Counted from the stretch's first letter, positions 9,425 through 20,582 are shown. The stretch: DNA of 64,000 bases from Rheinheimera salexigens (GCF_001752395.1 NZ_MKEK01000001.1:2347147-2411146); one strand, 5' to 3'. The notes: a model not told the origin generated them from the letters alone. Numbers and translations: made by a program.

Positions 9425-10960
9425 ATGCAGCCACAAACAGAATACAGTTCGCTGCAGCGCTGGCTACTTTTAGCGCTATTAGGTTATTTAACCTTTGTTA
9501 TCTATGGCAGCCTAGTGCCATGGCAGTTTCGTCCATTGTCGCTAAATGTTGCTATAGATCAATTTAGCAATATTCGCTATCTGCAGTTAGGCATCAACTC
9601 TCGGGCTGACTGGGTGGCAAATATATTACTTTTTATTCCCTTTGCCTTTTTATTAGCGGCCTGTTTTTTACCTTCTCGTTCTAAAAAATCAACAGTTTTG
9701 CCTGCCCTATTTTTATGGATAATCTGTTTAGCATTAGCTTTAGCTATTGAGTTTACTCAGTTATATTTTCCACAACGCACAGTATCCATTAACGATATTA
9801 TTGCAGAGTCCTTTGGTGCTTTGATTGGCATTATGTTGTTTTACGTTTTTGGTCAACGCATACTCCATTACTTGCATACGGTTGCTTTAATGCAAGGTAG
9901 CCAACGCTCTTTGCTGAAGTATTTATTAATGGCCTATATCGCATTTTTCGCGCTGTATAATATTTTACCTCTCGATTTAACCATAAGCCCTATTGAACTG
10001 TATAAGAAGTGGCGAGATGGCCGGATTATCTTGCTGCCTTTTTCGGCATATCATGGCTCTTTTATTGAAGTTTTTTATGCCATTTTTAGCGATGTATTAC
10101 TGTGGTGTCCCATAGCGATATTGCTATATTTGCAACAGCACAGCCGAGCGTCTATTTATATCAAGCTAATTGCTTTAGCGTGCTTAATTGAGTTTTTTCA
10201 ACTGTTTGTCTATAGCCGAGTCACAGATCTCACCGATGTTATTCTCGCCTTTTTTGCGGCATGGTTAAGCTGTAACTTTGTAAGTTTATTGCAGCACTAT
10301 CAGCTGATTAAACTGCCAAGCGATAATGCAGAATACTCCCTTAGCAATCGAAATAAGCTTTCTCTGTGGTTAGCGTTTTCAATTGCGGCTTATAGTCTGA
10401 TTATTTTATTGGTATTTTGGTATCCGTATAATTTTGATTTTGATTGGGCACAGATCAATCAAAAATTAATGCACAGTCGCAATCAAGTATTATTAGAATC
10501 ATTATATTTTGGGACTGAGTACCGCGCTATTACTGCTCTACTGCAAAAAGTATTGCTATTCGCGCCATTGGGTGCTTTATGGGCTTTTAGCTATAACGCT
10601 GCTCAACAAACTTGGCAGAAGCGCTTACTCTTAACTGTCTCGAGTTGCTATACAATACTGTTAGCCTTTATCACAGAAGCTATGCAACTTGCATTACCGG
10701 GCAAAACTGTCGACTTAACCGATGTACTATTGGCTATAATTGGCGCCGTTAGCGGTTTTTTATTAACCCGATATTGTTATCGCTTTTGGTTTAACACGCT
10801 ACCAGAACACGCCAGAACAGCTCCAACTACAGCGGCTGGGTTAACGGCTAAATCAGACTCAACCATTACCGTAGCCGCTAAGCAAACTGTACCACTAACA
10901 ACCAAAGAACCAGCTAAAACCACTGCAGTAATTTCTACGAAAAGAGTCATCCCCGCTTAA
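9425..10960 (+). CDS. Triple VanZ-domain membrane protein
   Basis: The 511-aa protein is mostly hydrophobic and contains three VanZ-like units. Each has a polar membrane-edge segment followed by an E(F/A)xQL-type helix and a strongly similar D(L/I)xD-containing segment: FTQLYFPQRTVSINDII near residue 115, FFQLFVYSRVTDLTDV near 260 and AMQLALPGKTVDLTDVLLAI near 420. It ends in a Thr/Ala/Lys-rich tail. AGGACG precedes the start. In many XrtA loci the VanZ protein is longer. Here the next two open frames (10932-11312 and 11327-11872) look like its missing continuation, reached by frameshifts near 10932-10958 and 11300-11310. The role is probably membrane assembly of the polysaccharide system (inference). 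Confidence 0.75.
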   Translation: MQPQTEYSSLQRWLLLALLGYLTFVIYGSLVPWQFRPLSLNVAIDQFSNIRYLQLGINSRADWVANILLFIPFAFLLAACFLPSRSKKSTVLPALFLWIICLALALAIEFTQLYFPQRTVSINDIIAESFGALIGIMLFYVFGQRILHYLHTVALMQGSQRSLLKYLLMAYIAFFALYNILPLDLTISPIELYKKWRDGRIILLPFSAYHGSFIEVFYAIFSDVLLWCPIAILLYLQQHSRASIYIKLIALACLIEFFQLFVYSRVTDLTDVILAFFAAWLSCNFVSLLQHYQLIKLPSDNAEYSLSNRNKLSLWLAFSIAAYSLIILLVFWYPYNFDFDWAQINQKLMHSRNQVLLESLYFGTEYRAITALLQKVLLFAPLGALWAFSYNAAQQTWQKRLLLTVSSCYTILLAFITEAMQLALPGKTVDLTDVLLAIIGAVSGFLLTRYCYRFWFNTLPEHARTAPTTAAGLTAKSDSTITVAAKQTVPLTTKEPAKTTAVISTKRVIPA

Positions 10961-11312
10961 CTGGCTGCTGTTTGCTCACTTTGCTTTATCGCTACTGGCA
11001 TTATATTACCTTAGCACCTTTTCCGCTGTGCCTTATAACGTCAGAGAGCTTCTGACAGATAATAGCAGCGCCATTTTGGGTATTATCCTGATGTGTTATG
11101 TATTGTTCACGCCTAGCGCTTTCACCTTCCCACAATTTGCTCAGTTTATATTATACAGCCCTATAATCTGCTTACTTCAAAGCAGCATAATATTTGGTAT
11201 ATTATATTTTACGGTACCGACAGAGTCTTTATATGACATCCTGGGCTCGCCGATTCTGGCTCTTCCTCCCTTTGTAGAGTTGTTACTTCGTTTTATTGGT
11301 TTTTTAGTTTAA
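10932..11312 (+). CDS. Membrane segment, probable frameshifted continuation of the VanZ protein
   Basis: This frame is open from 10932 but has no convincing start; a GTG at 11028 would leave 94 aa. The product is hydrophobic, with NWLLFAHFALSLLALYYLST and a conserved-looking VPYNVRELL segment, then a PxESLYDILGSP motif, the sort of sequence found inside exosortase-locus membrane proteins rather than at an N terminus. It lies in frame 0, whereas the VanZ gene before it and the open frame after it share another frame. One base too many near 10950 and one too few near 11305 would explain the pattern. It is listed separately because the joins cannot be proved here. Confidence 0.5.
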   Translation, partial: FLRKESSPLNWLLFAHFALSLLALYYLSTFSAVPYNVRELLTDNSSAILGIILMCYVLFTPSAFTFPQFAQFILYSPIICLLQSSIIFGILYFTVPTESLYDILGSPILALPPFVELLLRFIGFLV

Positions 11313-11326
11313 TTCAGTTTAACTGT

Positions 11327-11872
11327 TTGGCTGCAAACCAATTTATTCACTGTAAGCAGAAAATATCTGCTGCTATTTTATGGTTAGGCGGCAATTTCGG
11401 CTTTGCAGCATTTTGGTACTGGGCAGTCGTCTTCCTTGCCGCTACCGATAATATTGTTGAGTTATTAGCAGATGGTGGCAGCGTCAGCAGTTTATTCGCG
11501 CTCACCTTCTGGCTAGTTTTAGTTTTTAGTAGTGCTGCTGCCTTGGCAAATCTGGCTTATCAGTCTGTTTTTAGCAAGTTGTCGGTAAGGACAAAAAGCT
11601 TAGTATGGCTGTTTATCAGCTTGGCTTTAAGCTTACCGTTATCGTGGTGGTTAATTAATATTGCTACCGAAAGTGTTATTGTTAAATACCAGCAAGTGTA
11701 TTCAGCCTTACAGTTTTTATTAAGTACTGATCGCAGCCAATATGCCGATCCAGTACAATTGCTAATACGCTATAGCTTGGCTTATATAGCAATGTTAAGC
11801 ATACTAAGCTGGTTTTATTTCGCTGCAAGTGCAATATCAAAACGTGTTTATCGGCTTGCGTCTTCTGTTTAG
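11327..11872 (+). CDS. Hydrophobic protein, probable C-terminal piece of the preceding membrane protein
   Basis: The open frame gives 181 aa with four or five predicted membrane helices (for example AAILWLGGNFGFAAFWYWAV and LVWLFISLALSLPLSWWLI). The only early start is TTG at 11327 with no ribosome site. In-frame sequence continues upstream to about 11290 (FSLIQFNC), and it shares the VanZ gene's frame. This suggests it is the C-terminal part of one roughly 815-aa protein whose middle part has been shifted. It ends 13 bases before the next gene. No enzymatic motif is recognised. Confidence 0.5.
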   Translation: MAANQFIHCKQKISAAILWLGGNFGFAAFWYWAVVFLAATDNIVELLADGGSVSSLFALTFWLVLVFSSAAALANLAYQSVFSKLSVRTKSLVWLFISLALSLPLSWWLINIATESVIVKYQQVYSALQFLLSTDRSQYADPVQLLIRYSLAYIAMLSILSWFYFAASAISKRVYRLASSV

Positions 11873-11885
11873 TATCGAGTAATAA

Positions 11886-13199
<1,314 letters not shown>

Positions 13200-13277
13200 G
13201 CGATCACTGTACGTAGTTGCCAGACTGCACTGAGTATGCTAGTTATTAAGGCGACAACATAGTAAAGGATTACGTTA

Positions 13278-14807
13278 ATGTTATTTAACTCTGCAGAGTT
13301 TTTGTTTTTATTCCTTCCCCTTACTCTGATCCTATATCACTTACTACGCACCCATTTATCGGTAAAAAGTGGCTTATTTTTGCTGATTATTGCCTCATTA
13401 TTTTTTTATGCATGGTGGAAACCAGTTTATTTACTGCTACTGGGCGCGTCGGTAATTTGCAATTTCTATATCGCTAAAGCCATTTATCTATATCGTAAAA
13501 CTTGGCTTATTACTGTGGGCGTCAGCTTGAACCTTATGACTATAGGTTACTATAAATACAGTGCCTTTTTTGTCAACAATATAGCCGCTTTTACAGGTTA
13601 TGAATGGCAGTTGGAGCAAGTGCTACTGCCTTTGGCTATTTCCTTTTTTACTTTCCAGCAAATAGCGTATCTAGTGGATGTGCACCGACACCAAGTTATA
13701 GAGCATAGTTTTAGTAACTACTTATTGTTTGTTTGTTTTTTCCCTCAGCTTATTGCTGGCCCTATTGTCCACCACAGTGAGATGATGCCGCAGTTTCGCC
13801 AACGCTTACAACTTAGCGCGCGCCATTTTGCTGTTGGTTTTAGTATTTTCACTATTGGTTTATTTAAAAAAACCGTATTAGCTGATGGCATTGCTGTTTA
13901 TGCAAATCCCATTTTTAATCAGGCAGATAGTGGCATAACATTAGATTTTTTTACCGCTTGGGGTGGCGCGTTCGCTTACACCTTTCAATTGTATTTCGAT
14001 TTTTCAGGCTATTCAGATATGGCCATTGGCTTAGCTCTTTTATTTGGTATCGCCTTACCGTTAAACTTTAATTCACCCTACAAAGCCCTCAACATCGTTG
14101 ATTTTTGGCGGCGCTGGCATATTACCCTATCACGCTTTTTGCGTGACTATTTGTACATTAGTCTAGGAGGTAACCGGCTTGGTTTTGTCCGCAGGTATAG
14201 CAACCTAATAATAACCATGGTGCTCGGCGGTTTGTGGCATGGTGCTGGCTGGAACTTTCTGATCTGGGGCGCTTTGCATGGCAGCTATCTCGTCGTTAAC
14301 AATAGCTATAGTCACTTTCATAACAAATACCTAAGCTTTATTAAAGAACGCTGGTTTAAGCCCGTAGCTTGGTTTATTACATTTTTAGCAGTGGTGGTTG
14401 GTTGGGTGTTCTTTAGGGCTCAAAGCATTGATGGCGCACTAAATATGCTAACCGCAATGGCTGCATTACAGGGGATTAGTTTACCTGCAGGTCTTATGAC
14501 CCAACTTGAATTTTTAACGCCTATCTTTGAGCAATTACATGTCACCTCATCTCTTGGCGGCGGTTTAGTATTTGTTAAAACCTGGTTTTGGATCATAGCA
14601 TTAATGGCTTTATCACTATTGGCCCCTAATGTGCTGCAATTGTTTTATAACCAGTTACCTGAACAGACTCGCAAAAATGTTAAAAACGCTAATTGCACAA
14701 TACAATGGCAAGCAACAACAATATGGGCATTGTTTATCAGTGTGTTATTTATCCTTGCCATATCAACATTAGGACGTGTCAGTGAATTTTTATACTTCAA
14801 CTTTTAA
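13278..14807 (+). CDS. MBOAT family O-acyltransferase (AlgI-like)
   Basis: The 509-aa polytopic membrane protein is of the AlgI/MBOAT type. It shows VDFWRRWHITLSRFLRDYLY near residue 275 and GGLWHGAGWNFLIWGALHG near 315, which includes the conserved active-site histidine of MBOAT enzymes. Family members move acyl groups, usually acetyl, across the inner membrane onto polysaccharides. AAAGGA sits upstream of the ATG. Its stop overlaps the start of the next gene by one base (TAATG), and that product is the expected periplasmic partner. The two form an O-acetylation module for the XrtA-locus glycan (inference from context). Confidence 0.9.
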   Translation: MLFNSAEFLFLFLPLTLILYHLLRTHLSVKSGLFLLIIASLFFYAWWKPVYLLLLGASVICNFYIAKAIYLYRKTWLITVGVSLNLMTIGYYKYSAFFVNNIAAFTGYEWQLEQVLLPLAISFFTFQQIAYLVDVHRHQVIEHSFSNYLLFVCFFPQLIAGPIVHHSEMMPQFRQRLQLSARHFAVGFSIFTIGLFKKTVLADGIAVYANPIFNQADSGITLDFFTAWGGAFAYTFQLYFDFSGYSDMAIGLALLFGIALPLNFNSPYKALNIVDFWRRWHITLSRFLRDYLYISLGGNRLGFVRRYSNLIITMVLGGLWHGAGWNFLIWGALHGSYLVVNNSYSHFHNKYLSFIKERWFKPVAWFITFLAVVVGWVFFRAQSIDGALNMLTAMAALQGISLPAGLMTQLEFLTPIFEQLHVTSSLGGGLVFVKTWFWIIALMALSLLAPNVLQLFYNQLPEQTRKNVKNANCTIQWQATTIWALFISVLFILAISTLGRVSEFLYFNF

Positions 14808-15901
14808 TGGAAAAAGCCATGAAGCATTATTTAAAACTTGTTCTGGTATTTATTAGCACAGGCTTATTTTTACTCATTGCATTCAGTTATTGGCTTGACC
14901 CTTACGGGATCTACCTACACAGCAGTGATACCTTTCCTCGTAAAATTGCTGCAGCCGACAAAGGTAGAACAGTAAAACCGTATCAGGTGATGCATGCTGC
15001 ACCTTATACTTTGTTGATAGGTAACTCACGCATTGAGTTAGGTATGCCATTTGAGCATCCATTTTATCAGGATAAACCTGTTTACAATATGGGGCTACCT
15101 GGTGCTGGCATTACCATGCAATACGATTATGCCAAACATGCAATAGCAAACAATGACAGCATTAAGCAGATTGTTATCGCGCTAGATTTTTTAGACTTTA
15201 CCTCTCGCGCCAATCATATTAATACCCAGGTTGATAATTCAAGTTGGCGGTGGCGGTTAACTAGCGATGATAACGCAAAATCATTAACCGAAAAGCGTCA
15301 CTATTATGCAGAAAGAATGAGTCTATTATTTTCGTTAACCGCCATTGTAGACAGTATCAGCACAGTGACTTTGCAAAGTAATAATGTAAATGCATTAAAT
15401 CGATTTGGATTTAATGATGGTAAATTATATCAGTTTCACGTTGCGGCAGAAGGTTTTGGTGCGCTATATCAACAAAAAGCAGAAGAGCTGGATAACAGTC
15501 TAAGTAATAAACAGTTGGTTTTTGCAAAAAATAGCTACCATCTTAATAAGCTAGACAACTTTCTTGATTTGCTAAAACAAAACAATATAACAGTTTTTTT
15601 GTTGATTAATCCCTACCAAAAACCGTACTTAGATAAAATAAAGCAACACAAATTAGACAGCCATTTTATTGTATGGAAGCAAGAGCTGGCTTCATTAGCG
15701 GCTCAGCATCAATTAATGCTTTTTGATTATGCAATCCGCTCTCATCTAGTCAATGAAGTTGTTTCAACCCAAAGTCGTGATGCAGAAGACAGCCCATACT
15801 TTTGGGAACCAGCCCATTATAGACCCGCTTTTGGCAATCTTATTTTAGACTCGCTGTTAACTGGCAACTGTCACGATTTATGTCATATTTATAATGATTA
15901 A
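14807..15901 (+). CDS. SGNH-like membrane-anchored acyl-transfer partner of the MBOAT protein
   Basis: The 364-aa protein has an N-terminal membrane anchor (LVLVFISTGLFLLIAFSYW), then LLIGNSRIELGM near residue 71, the Ser-bearing block of SGNH/AlgX-J-like proteins, and FWEPAHYRPAFGNLIL near 324, which supplies the C-terminal Asp/Glu-x-x-His-like element. Such proteins accept acyl groups from MBOAT channels and place them on polysaccharide. The start at 14807 overlaps the MBOAT stop. A second ATG at 14819 (MKHYLK) is an equally good start because it places the anchor closer to the N terminus. It converges on the decarboxylase gene. Confidence 0.72.
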   Translation: MEKAMKHYLKLVLVFISTGLFLLIAFSYWLDPYGIYLHSSDTFPRKIAAADKGRTVKPYQVMHAAPYTLLIGNSRIELGMPFEHPFYQDKPVYNMGLPGAGITMQYDYAKHAIANNDSIKQIVIALDFLDFTSRANHINTQVDNSSWRWRLTSDDNAKSLTEKRHYYAERMSLLFSLTAIVDSISTVTLQSNNVNALNRFGFNDGKLYQFHVAAEGFGALYQQKAEELDNSLSNKQLVFAKNSYHLNKLDNFLDLLKQNNITVFLLINPYQKPYLDKIKQHKLDSHFIVWKQELASLAAQHQLMLFDYAIRSHLVNEVVSTQSRDAEDSPYFWEPAHYRPAFGNLILDSLLTGNCHDLCHIYND

Positions 15902-15935
15902 CAAGCATAAGCACTGTATCTTTTGCTATCCGTCT

Positions 15936-17188
15936 TTAAAGTAAAATTTCTTGCACTGCGCCATGACCTAAAAAATCCTGTGGACTAGCAGTTGGGCCAT
16001 ACGCACCGGCTTGATACACTACTAGCCAGTCACCAACAACCGCTTTGGGTAACTCCATCTTATCTACCAAAATATCTAATGGCGTACATAAAGGCCCTAC
16101 TGCTGTGACTATTTCAGTTTCAACAGCACCTAGTTTATTCGCTATTGCTACTGGATAGTTTTTGCGTATAACTTGGCCAAAATTACCTGAATTAGCCAAA
16201 TTATGATGTAAACCACCATTACAGACTAAATAAGTAGTACCACGCGATTGTTTTTTATCTATGACTTGGCAAGCATACAAACCGGCTTCTGCTACCAGAA
16301 AACGTCCCAATTCTATTACTAATTCAACATCAGCAAGCTCAGCTTGATATTGCTGTAACAAATGCTGTAATGACTCAGCCACGGGTACTAAATTTAACCG
16401 TTGCTCTCCGGCAAAATAAGGTACACCAAATCCCCCCCCAAGTTAACCGACTCAATTGGGTATGGACTGGCTGCTATTAGTTTCACCGCTAAAGCAAAGG
16501 TTTGCTGGTGTGCTTCAATAAGTGCCTCAGGTTTTAAATTTTGTGAGCCACAAAAAATATGAAACCCACGTAATTTAAAGGCTCTTTTTGCACAATTTGC
16601 TAATACTTCGCTGATTAATTCTTCATCAATACCAAACGGCTTGGCACCACCAGCCATTTTCATGCCTGACGCTTTAAGCTCAAACGCTGGGTTTACTCGT
16701 AGTGCCACATTAGGCGTTATGCCAGCAGCTATACCCAGTGCCTCTATGCGCGCTAATTCGGTTATTGATTCACAGTTAATAGTGGCTCCTAGGGTAATAG
16801 CACTAAGTAGCTCCGCGTCAGTTTTGCCTGGTCCGGCAAAACTAATATCCGCCACCGACATACCGGATTGCACAGCAATTAACAATTCTTTTTGTGACGC
16901 AACATCAAACCCATCCACTAAGGGCTTTAAGAAATTGACGACTGCAGGATTTGGATTTGCTTTTACGGCAAAGTGTAATTTAATTCTTGGTGGTATTTGT
17001 TGGCGAAATTTTTCCACTTGTGCGGCAATAACATCGCGTGAATAAACATAAAACACTTTTTTATCTAACATGGCGCTAATTTGCATCATGGTAAAACCCG
17101 CAACATGGATCTGACCATCAACAGCAGCAAACTGATCCATTACCTGATGTTTAGGTGCAACTTTAGTTAGCATTATTACCTTCTCCAC
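15936..17188 (-). pseudogene. PLP-dependent decarboxylase, exosortase A-associated, split at a G8 run
   Basis: Two frames together encode an alanine-racemase-fold decarboxylase of the ornithine/DAP type. The N-terminal part (16394-17188) has LHFAVKANPNP, whose Lys binds PLP. The C-terminal part (15936-16382) has VGPLCTPLDIL with the catalytic Cys. The N-terminal frame runs through VNLGG, then reads into a stop near 16394. If the G8 run on the minus strand (C8 at 16432-16439) had nine bases, the sequence would continue as LGGGFGVPYFAGEQRLNL into the second frame, the expected family sequence. The start may be 17188 or, better, ATG 17173 (MLTKVAPK); both overlap the ligase gene. The state may be a mutation, a phase-variable OFF allele or a homopolymer sequencing error. 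Confidence 0.88.
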
Positions 17189-18842
17189 TGCTACTAGTAT
17201 CGTTAATGCTTTTGCTTAGCTGTTTATTGTTTATCTGCTGAAAGTAATCGCGATATTGGCCTGCTAATGTATTACGATCTATTTTGCCATTAGCATTTTT
17301 TGGCATCTGTTGTAACTGAATTAACTGCTTAGGTAACATATAATTAGGTAAGATTCTTTTTAATTGTAATAACCATTCAGCAGTGTTTATATCCGCACCT
17401 TGCTGGCAAGCAAAAATGACTAAAATAGCTTGGCCGAGTTCTGCATGTTCAATCCCTAATGCAGCAACATCGGTTAGCTCATTGCTTAATTGATATACGG
17501 CTTCTTCAACTTCGGTTGGACTGATCCGATAGCCTGAGCTTTTAATCATCTCATCGCGACGGCCAATAAAATATAAATAGCCTTCACTATCAAAGCGCAC
17601 GGTATCGCCAGACCATACCGCGCGTGGCGGCAGTTGAATACCTTTAGGTGCCACCGGATCAAACTTAAATCGCTCGGCAGTTTTTTCAGGCGCATTCCAA
17701 TAACCAAGACTGACTAAAGGCCCTCGATGGACTAATTCACCTGGCTCATTAGACCCACATAAACTGCCATCTTCACGCACTACCACAATTTCGGCATTTG
17801 GAATCGCTTTACCCATTGAGCCCGGACGATTGGCTAATTCTCTAGGATCTAAGTAAGTGGAGCGAAAGGCCTCCGTTAGCCCATACATTAAATAAGGCTC
17901 AGCTTGTTTAAAAATTTGCTGCAACTGGGCTAGCAATGTTTGCGGCATTGCTCCACCAGAATTGGTAATATAACGAACAGAAATAGCACTACCATCATGC
18001 CATTTAGCTTTAGCCAGTTGTGACCATAATGGTGGTACAGCCGCTATTGCGGTCACTTTATGTCGCTCTACCGCACGCACCACATCTTGCACCAAAAAAA
18101 AGTCTAATAACACCACACTAGCGCCGGTTAAAAATGCGGTAGTCAGTTGGCTTAAACCATAATCAAAACTTAACGGAAGTAAGGCTAAAATGACATCGTG
18201 CTGCACATTATGTAAGTAAGACGCCACACTTTGCGCCCCCAATAGCATATTGCGATGTGACAACACCACCCCTTTAGGTTTACCGGTACTTCCTGAGGTA
18301 TATAAAATAGCTGCCATATCAGCATCGGTTAGTGCTCGGCTGCTTAAACTCTCGACCATTTCGGCTGGTGCACTATGATAAGAAAGCACTTGAAGATGGC
18401 CAAGTCTAGTGGGTGGGTTGTCATCGGCATCGGTTAATAATACCGTATGGAGATCCGCACAATGCATTAACTCATCAGCTAAACCTTTTAAGCGGTCTTG
18501 GCTGGTAACTAAAATTCTAACATTACAATCTTGTAAAATATAACTGACTTGTTGCGCTTTTAAACCCGCATTTATCGGCACAAATACGCCACCCGCCATA
18601 GAACAACCAAAGATAGCGCTTACCGTTTCAAATTGCTTAGGTAAATAAATAGCCACTCGATCAAACCTTTTAAGATCAAGTTGTTGCAATAAAACAGCCG
18701 TTTTAGTTAGCGCTGTGGTTAATTCAGAATAGGTTAAGCTGCTTGCTTTGTAATACAGGGCAGGATGATCAGGATACTTGGCAGCTGAGTGCAGTATATA
18801 ATCGTGGATATTTTTGGTCATGGCGTCCGTTAGACCTTTCAC
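17163..18842 (-). CDS. Acyl-CoA ligase (AMP-forming), exosortase A system-associated
   Basis: An ANL-superfamily adenylating enzyme of about 560 aa. It has the P-loop-like ILYTSGSTGKPKGVVLSH near residue 180, YLMYGLTEAFRST near 320, SGDTVRFDSEGYLYFIGRRD near 420 and the C-terminal catalytic Lys in PKNANGKIDRN. By family knowledge it works with the neighbouring decarboxylase and acyl carrier protein, probably loading an amino- or fatty acid onto the ACP. I chose GTG at 18842 because AAGGGA lies six bases upstream. ATG at 18821 is a plausible alternative, and a TTG at 18863 is less likely. It overlaps the start of the decarboxylase gene and diverges from the ACP gene. Confidence 0.9.
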   Translation of the reverse strand: MKGLTDAMTKNIHDYILHSAAKYPDHPALYYKASSLTYSELTTALTKTAVLLQQLDLKRFDRVAIYLPKQFETVSAIFGCSMAGGVFVPINAGLKAQQVSYILQDCNVRILVTSQDRLKGLADELMHCADLHTVLLTDADDNPPTRLGHLQVLSYHSAPAEMVESLSSRALTDADMAAILYTSGSTGKPKGVVLSHRNMLLGAQSVASYLHNVQHDVILALLPLSFDYGLSQLTTAFLTGASVVLLDFFLVQDVVRAVERHKVTAIAAVPPLWSQLAKAKWHDGSAISVRYITNSGGAMPQTLLAQLQQIFKQAEPYLMYGLTEAFRSTYLDPRELANRPGSMGKAIPNAEIVVVREDGSLCGSNEPGELVHRGPLVSLGYWNAPEKTAERFKFDPVAPKGIQLPPRAVWSGDTVRFDSEGYLYFIGRRDEMIKSSGYRISPTEVEEAVYQLSNELTDVAALGIEHAELGQAILVIFACQQGADINTAEWLLQLKRILPNYMLPKQLIQLQQMPKNANGKIDRNTLAGQYRDYFQQINNKQLSKSINDTSSSGEGNNAN

Positions 18843-18981
18843 ATTTATTCCCTTTATGTGCAATAATAAATTAGATTTGCAATAAAACCGATTAAAATTT
18901 ATTCGCTCAGTTTTACTTTAGCTGAATAGAGCGCTAACTTGCAAATCAGGGAACGTATTTAGTCACTTAAGGAACTATATT

Positions 18982-19224
18982 ATGCCGCATCAGCAATTAC
19001 TCGCCGATATTTTGCGATCTGTACTACAAATTGATACTCAATTTGAGGATGACACCTTACTCTTAGGTGCCATACCAGAATTTGACTCTATGGCAGTAAT
19101 TACCGTTATTACTGAACTAGAAGAACAACTCGGCATTCAAATTGATGATGATGAAATTTCTGCGGAAGTATTTGAAAGTTTTGGTCAATTATATTCATTT
19201 ATTCAACAAAAACAGGCTGCTTAA
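18982..19224 (+). CDS. Acyl carrier protein, XrtA-locus type
   Basis: The 80-aa acidic protein has the phosphopantetheine attachment motif FDSMAVITVITELEEQLG around Ser-36, the signature of acyl/peptidyl carrier proteins. AAGGAACT precedes the ATG. Standing divergent from the exosortase-associated acyl-CoA ligase and next to wecC, it is the likely carrier for the acyl or aminoacyl group activated by that ligase. It is not the housekeeping fatty-acid ACP, which normally sits with fabD/fabG/fabF. Confidence 0.88.
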   Translation: MPHQQLLADILRSVLQIDTQFEDDTLLLGAIPEFDSMAVITVITELEEQLGIQIDDDEISAEVFESFGQLYSFIQQKQAA

Positions 19225-19284
19225 TAATTTTAGTGGTTATTAGTCTATAAACTTAAGCTGACACTGTGTAGCAAAGGACATTTT

Positions 19285-20529
19285 ATGCATAATTTTTCAC
19301 GCGTATCCGTTATTGGCTTAGGTTATATAGGCTTACCAACAGCAGCTGTTATCGCTTCACGCGGGGTAGAAGTAATAGGTATCGATGTATCAGAACATGC
19401 CGTTAATACGATTAATCAGGGTAAAGTTCATATCGTCGAACCTGATTTAGACATGCTAGTTCAAGCTGCTGTTACCACGGGTAAATTGCGGGCATCGTTA
19501 ATTCCCGAACCAGCCGAAGCTTTTTTAATTGCAGTGCCAACCCCCTTTAAAGAAGGCAAAGTGCCCGACCTAAGCTTTATCGAAATCGCATTGAAAACCA
19601 TCGCTCCTGTGATTGAGAAAGGCAATTTAATTATTTTAGAGTCTACATCACCGGTAGGTACAACTGATAAAATTTCACAGTGGCTAGCCGAGTTACGCCC
19701 TGATTTAGTGATGCCGCATCAAGATATGGACCATGCTGATGTGTTTATTGCCCATTGTCCTGAACGAGTATTACCGGGTCGGGTGTTACAAGAGTTAGTG
19801 AGTAATGACCGCATTATCGGTGGCATTACCGATCGCTGTGCCCAACGTGCTATCGACTTATATAGCCTTTTTGTTCGCGGTGATTGTATTAAAACCAATG
19901 CTCGTACAGCTGAAATGGCTAAGTTAACCGAAAACTCATTCCGTGACGTTAATATCGCCTTTGCCAATGAGCTATCCATGATTTGTGATCATTTAAAAAT
20001 TAATGTTTGGGAGCTTATCAAGCTAGCCAACCGTCATCCCCGAGTTAACATTTTATCCCCAGGTCCGGGTGTTGGTGGTCATTGTATCGCGGTTGACCCT
20101 TGGTTTATTGTTGATTCAGCACCGGAACAGGCACAAATTATCCGTAAAGCTCGCGAAATCAACGATAGTAAACCACACTATGTTATAAACAAAGTTAAGC
20201 AAGCTGCCGATCAGTTTAAAAAGCCAGTAATTGCTTGTTTAGGTTTAGCTTTTAAAGCTGATATTGACGACCTTAGGGAAAGCCCAGCATTAGATATTGC
20301 CTTGCATTTGCTTAATGACAATATTGGTGAGATTGTATTAGTTGAACCCAATATTAAAAAATTACCGAAAAAATATTCAGCGTTTGATAACGCGTTAACG
20401 TCTTTACCTCAAGCATTAGAAAAGGCCAATATATTGCTGGTACTGGTAGATCATAAACAGTTTAAAACATTGCATTTAGCAGATGTTGCCAGCAAAGTTG
20501 TCATAGATACTCGGGGTATTTTTGGTTAG
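19285..20529 (+). CDS. wecC: UDP-N-acetyl-D-mannosamine dehydrogenase
   Basis: The 414-aa nucleotide-sugar dehydrogenase has the N-terminal Rossmann motif VIGLGYIGLPTAAVIASRG. The catalytic block PGPGVGGHCIAVDPWF, near residue 258, carries the active-site Cys. The typical central and C-terminal domains follow (LGLAFKADIDDLRESPALDI). It oxidises UDP-ManNAc to UDP-ManNAcA using NAD. In this locus it probably supplies an acidic sugar for the PEP-CTERM-linked exopolysaccharide rather than enterobacterial common antigen. AAAGGACA lies upstream of the start. Confidence 0.92.
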   Translation: MHNFSRVSVIGLGYIGLPTAAVIASRGVEVIGIDVSEHAVNTINQGKVHIVEPDLDMLVQAAVTTGKLRASLIPEPAEAFLIAVPTPFKEGKVPDLSFIEIALKTIAPVIEKGNLIILESTSPVGTTDKISQWLAELRPDLVMPHQDMDHADVFIAHCPERVLPGRVLQELVSNDRIIGGITDRCAQRAIDLYSLFVRGDCIKTNARTAEMAKLTENSFRDVNIAFANELSMICDHLKINVWELIKLANRHPRVNILSPGPGVGGHCIAVDPWFIVDSAPEQAQIIRKAREINDSKPHYVINKVKQAADQFKKPVIACLGLAFKADIDDLRESPALDIALHLLNDNIGEIVLVEPNIKKLPKKYSAFDNALTSLPQALEKANILLVLVDHKQFKTLHLADVASKVVIDTRGIFG

Positions 20530-20582
20530 TTCTATCTATTCAAACTAAATAGAAAAAACAATTGGCTACAAGGAGTGTAACA

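Noticed and set aside
10932..11312. The segment as a possible exosortase (XrtA) fragment
   Set aside because: No exosortase Cys, Arg or His motifs are present; it looks like VanZ-linked membrane sequence instead.
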